Source: Thermoanaerobacterales bacterium (lineage in GTDB: Bacteria > Actinomycetota > Acidimicrobiia > Acidimicrobiales > JACDCH01). From it: a stretch of DNA of 21,010 nucleotides. Positions 7,199-14,813 of this stretch are shown here, one piece after another. Both the position numbers and the translations under genes were made by a program. How positions within the stretch are numbered: position 1 is the stretch's first letter; every line of letters starts with the position of its first letter. The DNA lies in NCBI GenBank assembly GCA_017577565.1, contig PKRH01000057.1, positions 1 through 21,010 of the forward strand. Reading direction: 5' to 3'. The notes below the pieces were generated by a model. The model did not search any database, was not told the DNA's origin, and saw only the letters and a program-made list of their open reading frames with translations.

Positions 7199-7204
7199 AC
7201 CCTA
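7199..7204 (-). promoter_or_regulatory. -10 box TAGGGT, leaderless start of the GT-C gene
   Basis: TAGGGT on the minus strand, then seven bases (CACGCGG), then GTG 7191 with no ribosome-binding site. It has the same box and spacing as the promoter at 784-789. Confidence 0.45.
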
Positions 7205-7272
7205 GGTCAGCTCGGCGCGCGGCTCGCCAGTCGGCTCCGGCGCCGCGGCGACGGGGCCGGCCCACCCGGCCG

Positions 7273-7278
7273 TATCGT
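7273..7278 (+). promoter_or_regulatory. -10 box TATCGT, leaderless start of the 157-residue protein
   Basis: TATCGT is followed by six bases and GTG 7285, with no ribosome-binding site. It lies in the 93-base divergent gap shared with the GT-C gene. Confidence 0.45.
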
Positions 7279-7284
7279 GTCGCC

Positions 7285-7758
7285 GTGCCCGTGCGCGAGC
7301 CGGTCGTCCTCGAGTTCAGCGAGCAGCACCGCGCGCCGGTGGTCGAGCGCATGGTCGCCATGGCCGCGGCCGGCACCGGCTGGGTCAACCTCTCGCCCGG
7401 CCTCGACGTGGACGAGCCGCCGCCCCGGTCGCTGCTGTCGTCGCTGGTCGGCGGTCGTGGGCCGACGGTGCCGATGGCCACCTGGACGACGCCGCAGGGG
7501 CGCCGGCCGGCCCAGGTGGGCGTCGAGCACGGCCAGGGCCCGCGGGCGCTCGAGGTGCTGGCCGAGCGGGGCGTCCCGCTGCCGCCCGGCTGGCAGCGGG
7601 TCCAGGACCACGCCAAGCGGGGCATCGTCGTCGTCCCGCCGCCGGCCACCACCGCCGACGCCCTCGACGAGGTGCTGGGGTGGATGCTGCGGGCGGCGGG
7701 CGCGCTGTGCCCGCTCCCCCGCACGGGCGAGTGGCGCGCCTACTGCTACGGCGGCTGA
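7285..7758 (+). CDS. Unknown conserved-looking cytoplasmic protein
   Basis: I do not recognise this 157-residue protein. It has no signal peptide or membrane span. Visible traits are a helical N-terminal half (EFSEQHRAPVVERMVAMAAA), WVNLSPGLDVDEPPP, a strand-like IVVVPPP, and a C-terminus with two cysteines ending WRAYCYGG. GTG 7285 is chosen because of the TATCGT box six bases before it; GTG 7291 is an alternative two codons in. The long open frame upstream in the same register is the reverse of the GT-C gene. It is divergent from that gene and convergent with the ligase gene, whose stop lies only ten bases away. Confidence 0.7.
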   Translation: MPVREPVVLEFSEQHRAPVVERMVAMAAAGTGWVNLSPGLDVDEPPPRSLLSSLVGGRGPTVPMATWTTPQGRRPAQVGVEHGQGPRALEVLAERGVPLPPGWQRVQDHAKRGIVVVPPPATTADALDEVLGWMLRAAGALCPLPRTGEWRAYCYGG

Positions 7759-7768
7759 CGCCGAGCGG

Positions 7769-9388
7769 TCAGGCGGGCGTCACGGCCTTCTCGGCCACCT
7801 CGCGGGCCCAGCGGTAGTCGGCCTTGCCCGACGGCGAGCGGACGATCCGGTCGACGACCACCAGGTGCTTGGGGGCCTTGTAGCCGGCGAGGGACGCCTT
7901 GCAGTGGGCGACGAGCGCTTCCAGCGTCGGCGAGGCGCCGGGCGCCGGCTGCACGACCGCGGTGACCGCGCTGCCCCAGCGCTCGTCGGGCACGCCGACG
8001 ACGAGGCAGTCGTAGACGTCGGCGTGGCCCTTCAGGACGCCCTCGACCTCCTCGGGGAAGACCTTCTCGCCGCCCGTGTTGATCGACTGCGACCCGCGGC
8101 CGAGCAGCTCGATGGCGCCGTCGGCGGTGACGGTGGCCATGTCGCCGGTGATCAGCCACCGCTGGCCGTCGCGCTCGACGAACGTGGCCGCCGTCTTCTC
8201 CGGGTCGTTGTAGTAGCCGAGCGGCAGGTGGCCGCCGGCGAGGACCTGCCCGACCCGACCGGAGCCGGGCTCGACCTCGCGGCCGTCGGGCCCGACGACG
8301 ATCGTCGGCTTCGTCGGCTGGTCGAACCGCACGAGCTTGGCGTCGCCGCGCCGCCCGCCGGGCTCGACCCGCATCGCCCCCTGGGTGCCCGCCTCGGACG
8401 AGCCGAAGCCGTCGGTCACGATGAGCTGGGGCAGGGTGGCGAAGATGCGCTCGCGGGTGGTCGGCGCCATCGGCGCGCCACCGTTGGAGATCGAGTAGAG
8501 CGACGAGATGTCGTAGGGCCGCCCCTCGGCCACCGCGCGGTCCCAGGCGTCGAGCAGCGGCCGGGCGACGGCGTCGCCGACGACGGTGAGGAGGTTGACG
8601 GACTCGGCGCCGACCGTCCGCCACACGGCGTCGGGGTCGAGCGGCCCGCCCGGCATGAGCACGACCTTGCTGCCCTGGAACAGCCACGACAGCGAGGTCC
8701 ACTGGGCGGCGGCGTGCATGAGCGGCGCCACCGGCAGGTAGCACACCGGCTGCTCGGTGATGCGGTCGGGCAGCTCCTCGGGCCGCTCGACCGGGCCCTC
8801 CAGGCGGGTGGGGTCGCCGCCGCCGATGCAGGCGAAGAAGGCGTCGGCGTGGCGCCACACGACGCCCTTGGGCATGCCGGTCGTGCCGCCCGTGTAGATG
8901 ATGTAGTGGTCGTCGTCGCCCCGGCCGGGCACGACGGGCCGCTCGGGCGAGGCGGCGGCCAGAGCGGCCTCGTAGTCGTCGCCGGTGACGAGGACGAAGC
9001 GGATGTCGTCCGTCCCGGCGACCACCGACTCGACGGTGCCGAGCAGCGACGGCTGCGTGAGCACCGCCACCGAGTCGCTGTTGTCGAGCAGGTAGGCCAG
9101 CTCGCCGGCGACGTAGCGGTGGTTGACGTTGATGGGGACCGCCCGCAGCTTCCAGGTCGCCAGCATCGCCTCGACGTACTCGGCGCAGTTCTCGAGGTAG
9201 AGGGCGACGTGGTCGCCCGGCCCGATGCCCCGCGCCGCGAGGTGGTGGGCCAGGCGGTTGGCCCGCTCCTCGAGCTGTGCGTAGGTGCGCCGCTGCTCCC
9301 CCACCACGAGGGCCTCCCGCTCGGGGACGGCGTCCGCCGCCATCTCCCAGACGTCGGCCATGTTGAAGGTGCGCGGCACCGTCGCCAT
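7769..9388 (-). CDS. FadD19-like acyl/steroid-CoA ligase (AMP-forming)
   Basis: The 539-residue protein is a full-length ANL-superfamily adenylate-forming enzyme. The P-loop YTGGTTGMPKG is at 165-175, GSSEAG follows in the middle, YNDPEK and ITGD lead into the C-terminal domain, and the catalytic lysine is K522 in PSGKADYRW. INVNHRYVAGELAYLLDNSD, VWRHAD and NLLTVVGDAVARPLLDA resemble mycobacterial FadD19/FadD17, which activate steroid side-chain acids with ATP and CoA. A steroid or other bulky acid substrate is inference. ATG 9388 has AGGGGGAG five bases upstream. It is the last gene of the run ALDH, ADH, LLM oxidoreductase, ligase, 46 bases after the LLM gene. Confidence 0.93.
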   Translation of the reverse strand: MATVPRTFNMADVWEMAADAVPEREALVVGEQRRTYAQLEERANRLAHHLAARGIGPGDHVALYLENCAEYVEAMLATWKLRAVPINVNHRYVAGELAYLLDNSDSVAVLTQPSLLGTVESVVAGTDDIRFVLVTGDDYEAALAAASPERPVVPGRGDDDHYIIYTGGTTGMPKGVVWRHADAFFACIGGGDPTRLEGPVERPEELPDRITEQPVCYLPVAPLMHAAAQWTSLSWLFQGSKVVLMPGGPLDPDAVWRTVGAESVNLLTVVGDAVARPLLDAWDRAVAEGRPYDISSLYSISNGGAPMAPTTRERIFATLPQLIVTDGFGSSEAGTQGAMRVEPGGRRGDAKLVRFDQPTKPTIVVGPDGREVEPGSGRVGQVLAGGHLPLGYYNDPEKTAATFVERDGQRWLITGDMATVTADGAIELLGRGSQSINTGGEKVFPEEVEGVLKGHADVYDCLVVGVPDERWGSAVTAVVQPAPGASPTLEALVAHCKASLAGYKAPKHLVVVDRIVRSPSGKADYRWAREVAEKAVTPA

Positions 9389-9434
9389 CGGCTCCCCCTG
9401 TCGTCCCCCCGGCTGCTGCCTCGTCGGCGGCGGC

Positions 9435-10568
9435 TCAGCCGGTCAGGCGCGCCGCCGCCTCTCGACGGTATCTCGTCGTCGAGTGCTCCGGGTCCTTGTC
9501 GAACCGGGGGATGACCTCGCGCCCGAACAGCTCCATCGACTCGATGACGACCTCGGTCGGCAGCGTGTTCGTGGTGGGGCTGAAGGTCAGCTGGTCGAAG
9601 CCCAGGTCGACCCACCGCTGCACCGCGCGGGCGCAGTCGTCGGGGTCGCCGACGGCGATGAAGCCCTCGGCGGAGAGGCGCTCGACCTCCTCGGGCGTGG
9701 GCTCGGGGATCTTCTGCGGCCACGGGGGGAGGTTCTTGGGCCGGGGCACGTTGTCGAGCCAGTGGTAGGCCAGCGACGAGTAGTAGTTCATGCCCATGTT
9801 GGCGGCCGTCTCGAACGCCTTGTCCCGGTCCTCCATGCAGAGCATGTTCGTGACGCCCATGATGTTGTCGTTCACGTAGTCGCCGACCGGGGTGGCGTGC
9901 GTGATGGCGTCCTTGTAGGCGGTCACGAACGGCTCCATGTCGGTGGGCCGCCCGATGGCGAAGCAGAAGACGCCGAGGCCCATCTCGCCGGCCTCGGTGA
10001 AGGTGCCGGGGCTGCCGCCGGCCACCCAGATCGCCGGGTGCAGCGGCCCGTGCGGCTTGGGCAGGACGTTGCGCTCGGGCATGCGGAAGAACTCGCCCTC
10101 GAAGCTGTAGGGCCGGTCCTTCCACATCTTCGGGATCTCGCGGATCGTCTCCCGCCACATCGCCTTGGTGATCTCGACGCTCGGGATGTCGAAGCCGAGC
10201 ACCTCGGTGGTGGACGAGCCGCGGCCGGTGCCGAACTCGAACCGGTTGTTGGTCAGGTGGTCGAGCAGGGCGACGTTCTCGGCCACCCGCTGGGGCTTGT
10301 TGACCGGCGGGGTGATGTTGAGGATCGCCGAGCCCAGGTGGACCCGCTCGGTCTGCGCGGCGCAGTAGCCGAGGAAGGCCTCCGGCCCCGGCATGTGGCT
10401 GTACTCCAGGAGGAAGTGGTGCTGGGGGCACCACACGTACTTGAAGCCGGTGCGGTCGGCCGCCTTGACGATCTCGACGTTGCGGAAGATCCGCTTGTGC
10501 TCGGCCTCGGGGTCCTGCTCGAGCTCGAAGCGGGGCACGAACAACTGGGCGAAGACGCCGAACTCCAT
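9435..10568 (-). CDS. LLM-class (F420-dependent type) flavin oxidoreductase
   Basis: The 377-residue protein has the luciferase-like TIM-barrel layout. It opens with MEFGVFAQLFVPRF; YVWCPQHHF, LGSAILNITPPVNKP, RFEFGTGRGSS and AIWVAGGSPGTF follow. Family enzymes use F420H2 or FMN to oxidise or reduce small organic molecules; cofactor choice cannot be fixed by eye, but F420 is common in actinobacteria. ATG 10568 follows AAGGAGAG by four to five bases. The open frame continues far upstream through the ADH gene in another register, so the upstream part is not coding. It lies 17 bases after the ADH stop and is probably co-transcribed with ADH and ALDH upstream and the ligase downstream. Confidence 0.93.
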   Translation of the reverse strand: MEFGVFAQLFVPRFELEQDPEAEHKRIFRNVEIVKAADRTGFKYVWCPQHHFLLEYSHMPGPEAFLGYCAAQTERVHLGSAILNITPPVNKPQRVAENVALLDHLTNNRFEFGTGRGSSTTEVLGFDIPSVEITKAMWRETIREIPKMWKDRPYSFEGEFFRMPERNVLPKPHGPLHPAIWVAGGSPGTFTEAGEMGLGVFCFAIGRPTDMEPFVTAYKDAITHATPVGDYVNDNIMGVTNMLCMEDRDKAFETAANMGMNYYSSLAYHWLDNVPRPKNLPPWPQKIPEPTPEEVERLSAEGFIAVGDPDDCARAVQRWVDLGFDQLTFSPTTNTLPTEVVIESMELFGREVIPRFDKDPEHSTTRYRREAAARLTG

Positions 10569-10585
10569 GGTCTCTCCTTGGTGCG

Positions 10586-11662
10586 TCAGGAACCGGACAC
10601 CGCGAGCACCCCGCGGTTGAGCTTCCCGTGGTGCAGGTCGTCGAGCGCCTGCGTGACCTGGTCGAGCGGGTAGACCTGGCTGACCATCTCGTCGAGCAGC
10701 AGCCGCCCGTCCTTGTAGAACCCGACCAGCAGGGGGATGTCGTGGTGCGGCCGGGTCGACCCGTAGCGGCAGCCGAGGATCGAGCGGTCGTTGTAGAGGT
10801 CGTTGACCACGAAGCTCGCCTCGGTGCCCAGCTTGGGCACGCCGAGCAGCGTGATCGTCCCGCCCCAGTCGAGCATCGCGATCCCCTGGCGGACGAGGGC
10901 CGGGTGGCCGACGCACTCGAAGACGTGGTCGACGCCGTCGGGCAGGCCGAGGTCCCGCACCGCGACCACGGGGTCGTCGACGGCGCTGGCGTCGACGAAG
11001 TCGGTGGCGCCCAGGCGGCGGGCGATCTCCTCCTTGGCCGGGTTGGCGTCGACGGCGACGATGCGCCCGGCCGCGGCGATGCGGGCCCCCTGGATGACCG
11101 ACTGGCCGATGCCGCCGGCGCCGATGACGACCACCGTCTGGCCCGGCCGGACCCGCGCCCGGTTGAGCACGGCGCCGACGCCGGTGACCACCGCGCAGCC
11201 GACGAGGCAGGCGACGTCCAGCGGCACGTCGCGGTCGATGACGACGGCCTGCGTCTCGGCGACGACCACGGCCTCGGTGAACACGCCGGTGTTGGCGAAG
11301 GCGAACGCCCGCTCGCCGCCGACGGTGAACGGCCGGCCGAGCCGCCCCATCGTGTCCCGGCAGTGGGTGGGCTGGCCCCGGTCGCAGGCGGCGCACCGGC
11401 CGCAGTTGCCCAGCGTCGTCAGGACGACGTGGTCGCCGACCGACACCTTGGTGACCGCGTCGCCGACGGCCTCGACGACGCCCGCGCCCTCGTGGCCGAG
11501 GACGACCGGCGTCGGGAACGGAATCGTGCCGTCGATCACCGAGACGTCGCTGTGGCACAGCCCGGCGTGGTGGATGCGCACCCGGACCTCGTGCGGGCGC
11601 GGGTCGCGCACCTCGACGTCGTCCCGCACCTCCAGCTCGCCGGTCCAGACGATGCCCTTCAT
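10586..11662 (-). CDS. Zinc-dependent MDR alcohol dehydrogenase
   Basis: The 358-residue medium-chain dehydrogenase has complete metal sites. Catalytic zinc ligands are C36 (GLCHSD), H57/E58 (GHEG) and C156; structural zinc ligands are C87, C90, C93 and C101. The cofactor fold has GAGGIG at 181-186 and D205-like VDAN after the next strand, which suggests NAD. It would oxidise a primary or secondary alcohol to aldehyde or ketone. The next gene upstream is an aldehyde dehydrogenase, so alcohol to acid conversion is likely. ATG 11662 is preceded by GGGAGGGGGAG at about seven bases, and the ALDH stop is 28 bases away. Confidence 0.94.
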   Translation of the reverse strand: MKGIVWTGELEVRDDVEVRDPRPHEVRVRIHHAGLCHSDVSVIDGTIPFPTPVVLGHEGAGVVEAVGDAVTKVSVGDHVVLTTLGNCGRCAACDRGQPTHCRDTMGRLGRPFTVGGERAFAFANTGVFTEAVVVAETQAVVIDRDVPLDVACLVGCAVVTGVGAVLNRARVRPGQTVVVIGAGGIGQSVIQGARIAAAGRIVAVDANPAKEEIARRLGATDFVDASAVDDPVVAVRDLGLPDGVDHVFECVGHPALVRQGIAMLDWGGTITLLGVPKLGTEASFVVNDLYNDRSILGCRYGSTRPHHDIPLLVGFYKDGRLLLDEMVSQVYPLDQVTQALDDLHHGKLNRGVLAVSGS

Positions 11663-11690
11663 GGCCGTCTCCCCCTCCCGCTGGCCGTCC

Positions 11691-13148
11691 TCACCCCGGC
11701 CACACGATCGACTGCAGCTCGCTGTAGGCGTGCAGGGCGAAGCTGCCCCGGTCGCGCCCGACGCCCGACCGCTTGAACCCGCCGAAGGGCGCCTCGGGGC
11801 TCTGCTGGACGGTGTTGAACGCCACCGTCCCCGACCGCAGCCGGCGGGCGACGCGCAGCGCCTTCGTCGTGTCGCCGGTGAAGACGTAGTCGTTGAGGCC
11901 GAACTCGGTGCCGTTGGCCAGGGCGACGGCCTCGTCCTCGTCGTCGAAGGGCAGCGCCACGACGACGGGCCCGAAGATCTCCTCCTGCACGACCCGCATC
12001 TCGGGCTTGCAGTCGGCGATGAGCGCCGGCGCGACGTAGAAGCCGCGGGGCAGGTCGGGCCGCTCGCCGCCGGCGAGCAGCGTGCCGCCCTCGTCGACGC
12101 CGGACCGGACGTAGCCCTCGATGCGGTCGCGCTGGGCGGCCGAGATGACCGGGCCGACGACCGTGTCGGGGGCCAGCGGGTCGCCGACCTTCAGCCGTCC
12201 GGCGGCCTCCTGCAGCCCCGCGACCAGCCTGTCGTAGATGCCCCGCTGGGCGATGACCCGGGTGGGCGCCGTGCAGATCTGGCCGGAGTGGAACGCCCAG
12301 ACGCTGGAGATGGCGCCGACCGCGGTGCGCAGGTCGGCGTCGTCGAAGACGATGGCGGCGCCCTTGCCGCCGAGCTCGAGCAGCAGGCGCTTCATGTCCC
12401 GGCCGGCGACCTCGCCGATGCGGCGGCCGACGGCCGTCGAGCCGGTGAAGCTCACCATGTCGACGTGGGGCGAGGCGACGAGCGCCTCGCCGACCGCCGC
12501 CCCGCTGCCGGTGACGATGTTGACGACGCCGGGCGGGAAGCCGGCCTCGGCGACGGCGTCGGCGAACCGCAGCACCGCGAGCGGGTCCTGCGGGGCCGGC
12601 TTGATCACCACCGTGTTGCCCATGGCCAGGGCCGGTCCCACCTTCCCGGCCATGTTGACCAGCGGGAAGTTGTAGGGGGTGATGCAGGCGACGACCCCGA
12701 CCGGCCGGCGCTCGACGACCGTGCCGAGCAGCCCGCCGGGGGCGAGCGCCGTCGAGGGCATCTCGGTGGGCGGCAGCGGGATGGCCGTGGGCTCGAGCGC
12801 GCCGCGGGCGTAGCGCCGGAAGCGGTCGATCGTCTGCGGGACCTGCATGGTCTGCGCCACCCGCAGCGTGGCGCCGGTCTCGGCCTGGACCAGCGGGACG
12901 AGGTCGTCGGCGCGGGCGGCGAGCGCGTCCGCCAGGCGGTCGAGCAGCTCGGCGCGCTCGCGGGGCGAGCTGCGGCTCCAGGAGGGGAACGCCTCGGCAG
13001 CCGCCCGGGCCGCGGCCTCGACCTGCTCGACCGACGCCTCGGGCGCCTGCCCGACCACCTCCTCGGTGGCCGGGTTGACGACGTCGTAGGTCCCGTGCGC
13101 GCCGACCTCCCGGTCGCCCCCCACGAGCACGGTGTACTCACGGCTCAC
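11691..13148 (-). CDS. NAD(P)-dependent aldehyde dehydrogenase
   Basis: The 485-residue ALDH-superfamily enzyme has TPYNFPLVNMAGKVGPALA, VSFTGSTAVGRRI, the general base E258 in LELGGK and the nucleophile C292 in GQICTAPTR. The 34-residue distance between them is standard for the family, and EEIFGPV and PFGGFKRSG follow. It oxidises an aldehyde to its acid, fitting the ADH and CoA ligase downstream. GTG 13148 is chosen because it begins the conserved N-terminus (SREYTVLVGG) and lies seven bases after a TAGTCT box, so the transcript is probably leaderless. A KstR-like palindrome overlaps that promoter, which makes this the regulated first gene of the four-gene unit. Confidence 0.94.
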   Translation of the reverse strand: MSREYTVLVGGDREVGAHGTYDVVNPATEEVVGQAPEASVEQVEAAARAAAEAFPSWSRSSPRERAELLDRLADALAARADDLVPLVQAETGATLRVAQTMQVPQTIDRFRRYARGALEPTAIPLPPTEMPSTALAPGGLLGTVVERRPVGVVACITPYNFPLVNMAGKVGPALAMGNTVVIKPAPQDPLAVLRFADAVAEAGFPPGVVNIVTGSGAAVGEALVASPHVDMVSFTGSTAVGRRIGEVAGRDMKRLLLELGGKGAAIVFDDADLRTAVGAISSVWAFHSGQICTAPTRVIAQRGIYDRLVAGLQEAAGRLKVGDPLAPDTVVGPVISAAQRDRIEGYVRSGVDEGGTLLAGGERPDLPRGFYVAPALIADCKPEMRVVQEEIFGPVVVALPFDDEDEAVALANGTEFGLNDYVFTGDTTKALRVARRLRSGTVAFNTVQQSPEAPFGGFKRSGVGRDRGSFALHAYSELQSIVWPG

Positions 13149-13155
13149 GGCGGCG

Positions 13156-13184
13156 AGACTAGAACGTGTTCTAGTTCTCGGCAA
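13156..13184 (-). promoter_or_regulatory. Promoter TTGCCG-17-TAGTCT of the ALDH operon
   Basis: On the minus strand TTGCCG (13184-13179) and TAGTCT (13161-13156) are 17 bases apart, and GTG 13148 begins seven bases after the -10. The KstR-like palindrome fills the spacer and part of the -10. Confidence 0.6.
13158..13175. promoter_or_regulatory. KstR-like operator before the ALDH operon
   Basis: ACTAGAAC, GT, GTTCTAGT gives perfect 8-bp arms. The core TAGAACGTGTTCTA (13160-13173) fits the published mycobacterial KstR consensus TnnAACnnGTTnnA exactly. It overlaps the spacer and -10 of the predicted promoter, a typical repressor position. Use by KstR in this organism is inference. Confidence 0.75.
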
Positions 13185-13211
13185 CCGGTCGGGGGTGTGG
13201 GCGCCCTCGCC

Positions 13212-13235
13212 CCCGGGGCAACCACCGGCCCCGGG
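13212..13235 (-). terminator. GC-rich hairpin after the MFS gene
   Basis: CCCGGGGC (13212-13219) pairs with GCCCCGGG (13228-13235) around eight bases, 17 bases beyond the MFS stop in its direction of transcription. No T-run follows. It would separate the MFS message from the ALDH promoter. Confidence 0.4.
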
Positions 13236-13252
13236 CGACGGCGCGCCCGCTG

Positions 13253-14686
13253 TCAGGGGGCGGCGTCGACCGGCGCCGCCCCCTCCATCTCGGCCCGCTG
13301 GCGCTCGAGCAGCTGGTGCTCCTCGTACATGGCGATGACGATGGCCCGCGCGTCCTCCTCCAGCGTGTGGCGGGCCCGCAGCAGCAGCATCAGCCCGAGG
13401 ATCACCGGCGGGAAGGTGAGGTAGAACGCCGCCACCAGCGAGCCGGTGAGCGACGACACCCCGCCCACCAGCACCGGCGCCATCGCGGTGCCGAAGACCG
13501 CGGTGGTGAGCGCCATCGCCGAGGCCCCCACGCCCCGGGACCCCGGCGGCACGACGTCGAGCATGGCCGCCCGCAGCCCGGGCGCCGCCCCCGCCGCGGC
13601 CACGACGCCGATGAACTGCAGGGCCAGGCGCAGGGGCACGACGTCGATGGCGAACGAGACCATGAAGAGGATGGCGCACAGCACCGCCGACCAGACGACG
13701 ATGACGATGCGCCCGCCCTTCCACCGGTGGTGGTGGCGGTCGGAGAAGGCGCCCCCGGCGAAGGTGCCGATGATGCCCCCGACGCCGAGGACGAGGCCGG
13801 TGGCGGCGGTCGCCTCGCGCACCGACATGCCCGAGTACCGCTCGTGGTAGATGGCGAGCCAGGTCGAGATGCCCGACACCGTGAACAGCAGGGCGGCCAC
13901 CCCGACGAGCACGTAGCGCATGGTGCGGATGCCGAAGATCATCTTCAGCTCGCTGACCAGCTCGGTGGCGGCCAGCCGGACGAGCTGGCGGACGGTCAGG
14001 CCCTCGGTCCCGGCCCGCCGGTCCTCCTGGGGCGGCAGGGCCTCGATCTCCTCCCAGGTCAGCGACTCCGGCAGCTCGGCCTCGCCGCGGCGGGGCTCCC
14101 GCAGCCGGAACACCCACAGGGCGACCACCGCGCCCGGCACGCCCACGACGGCGAACGCCCAGCGCCAGCCGAGGGTCTCGCCCACCCAGCCGCCGAGGGC
14201 GACACCGATGCCGGCGCCGAGGAAGCCGCTGACCTGCTGGAACGAGAACACCCGCCCCCGCATGCGGGACGGGTAGCTGTCACCCAGGTACGACGTGGAG
14301 GCCGGGTCGTCGACGGCCTGGCCGATGCCCATGGCCGCCCGGGCGACGAGCAGGTTGACGTAGTTGACGGCGGTGGCCGACAGCAGGATCAGGCCGCTCC
14401 AGCTGAGCAGCGTCCAGCCGACCACCCGGGTGCGGCGGTAGCGGTCGGCCACCCAGCCGGCGGGGATGGTGGCGACGGCGCTGACCACGACGAACACCGA
14501 GGCCAGGAGCCCCAGCTGCGTGTCGTTCAGCGACCACTCCTCCTCGAGGATCGGCAGCACGCCCCGGGCCACCGACACGTCCACCTGGTCGACCAGCCCG
14601 ACCAGGCCCATGACCACGAGCGGCGCCAGCGGGTAGCGCCGCCCCGTCCCCCCTCCTGCGGTCTGTGCGGCAGCCACGTCACCCAT
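13253..14686 (-). CDS. MFS transporter
   Basis: The 477-residue protein has about twelve hydrophobic segments in two groups of six, with a soluble central loop of about 65 residues (EPRRGEAELPESLTWEEIEA onward). The MFS loop 2-3 signature is GWVADRYRRT (77-86), preceded by LLASVFVVVSAVATIPA. VDQVDVSVARGVLPIL in the first segment is reminiscent of spinster-like and organic-acid MFS carriers. Direction and substrate are unknown. I prefer ATG 14686 (GAGGGGG about twelve bases upstream) to GTG 14725, whose extra residues do not look conserved and which overlaps a probable -10. It is divergent from the amidohydrolase gene and could share its KstR-like operator, about 104 bases from this start. Confidence 0.88.
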   Translation of the reverse strand: MGDVAAAQTAGGGTGRRYPLAPLVVMGLVGLVDQVDVSVARGVLPILEEEWSLNDTQLGLLASVFVVVSAVATIPAGWVADRYRRTRVVGWTLLSWSGLILLSATAVNYVNLLVARAAMGIGQAVDDPASTSYLGDSYPSRMRGRVFSFQQVSGFLGAGIGVALGGWVGETLGWRWAFAVVGVPGAVVALWVFRLREPRRGEAELPESLTWEEIEALPPQEDRRAGTEGLTVRQLVRLAATELVSELKMIFGIRTMRYVLVGVAALLFTVSGISTWLAIYHERYSGMSVREATAATGLVLGVGGIIGTFAGGAFSDRHHHRWKGGRIVIVVWSAVLCAILFMVSFAIDVVPLRLALQFIGVVAAAGAAPGLRAAMLDVVPPGSRGVGASAMALTTAVFGTAMAPVLVGGVSSLTGSLVAAFYLTFPPVILGLMLLLRARHTLEEDARAIVIAMYEEHQLLERQRAEMEGAAPVDAAP

Positions 14687-14721
14687 CCCCGGTCGATCCC
14701 CCTCGGGCCCGGAGACTAGTC

Positions 14722-14734
14722 GCACAGGGTGTGC
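14722..14734. promoter_or_regulatory. Inverted repeat GCACA-GGG-TGTGC in the MFS promoter region
   Basis: Perfect 5-bp arms around three bases sit next to a minus-strand TAGTCT (14718-14713) that could be the MFS -10 box. It could be a second regulator site; it is short enough to be chance. Confidence 0.25.
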
Positions 14735-14789
14735 AAGAAGTCCGTGCCGGAGGAGCGCCCTCGCCGGTCGCGCGGCGGTTCCCTCTGAT

Positions 14790-14807
14790 TAGAACGTGTT
14801 CTAGAGT
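14790..14807 (+). promoter_or_regulatory. KstR-like operator overlapping the amidohydrolase -10 box
   Basis: TAGAACGTGTTCTA (14790-14803) is identical over 14 bases to the core of the site at 13160-13173 and fits TnnAACnnGTTnnA. TAGAGT (14802-14807), overlapping its right end, is a plausible -10 box; ATG 14814 comes six bases later without a ribosome-binding site. A bound repressor would block it, and might also affect the divergent MFS gene. Confidence 0.75.
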
Positions 14808-14813
14808 CGCGGT

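Noticed and set aside
7756..7776. CTGAC...GTCAG inverted repeat resembling the 17-bp operator
   Set aside because: The spacing is eight rather than five bases, the outer T/A are missing, and it is made of the two convergent stop codon regions. Probably chance.
7196..9514. Plus-strand open frame of 772 codons
   Set aside because: It lies opposite the FadD19-like ligase and overlaps the 157-residue gene in another register. The product is low complexity.
10803..13424. Plus-strand open frame of 873 codons
   Set aside because: It is antisense to the ALDH and ADH genes, whose catalytic motifs are complete on the minus strand.
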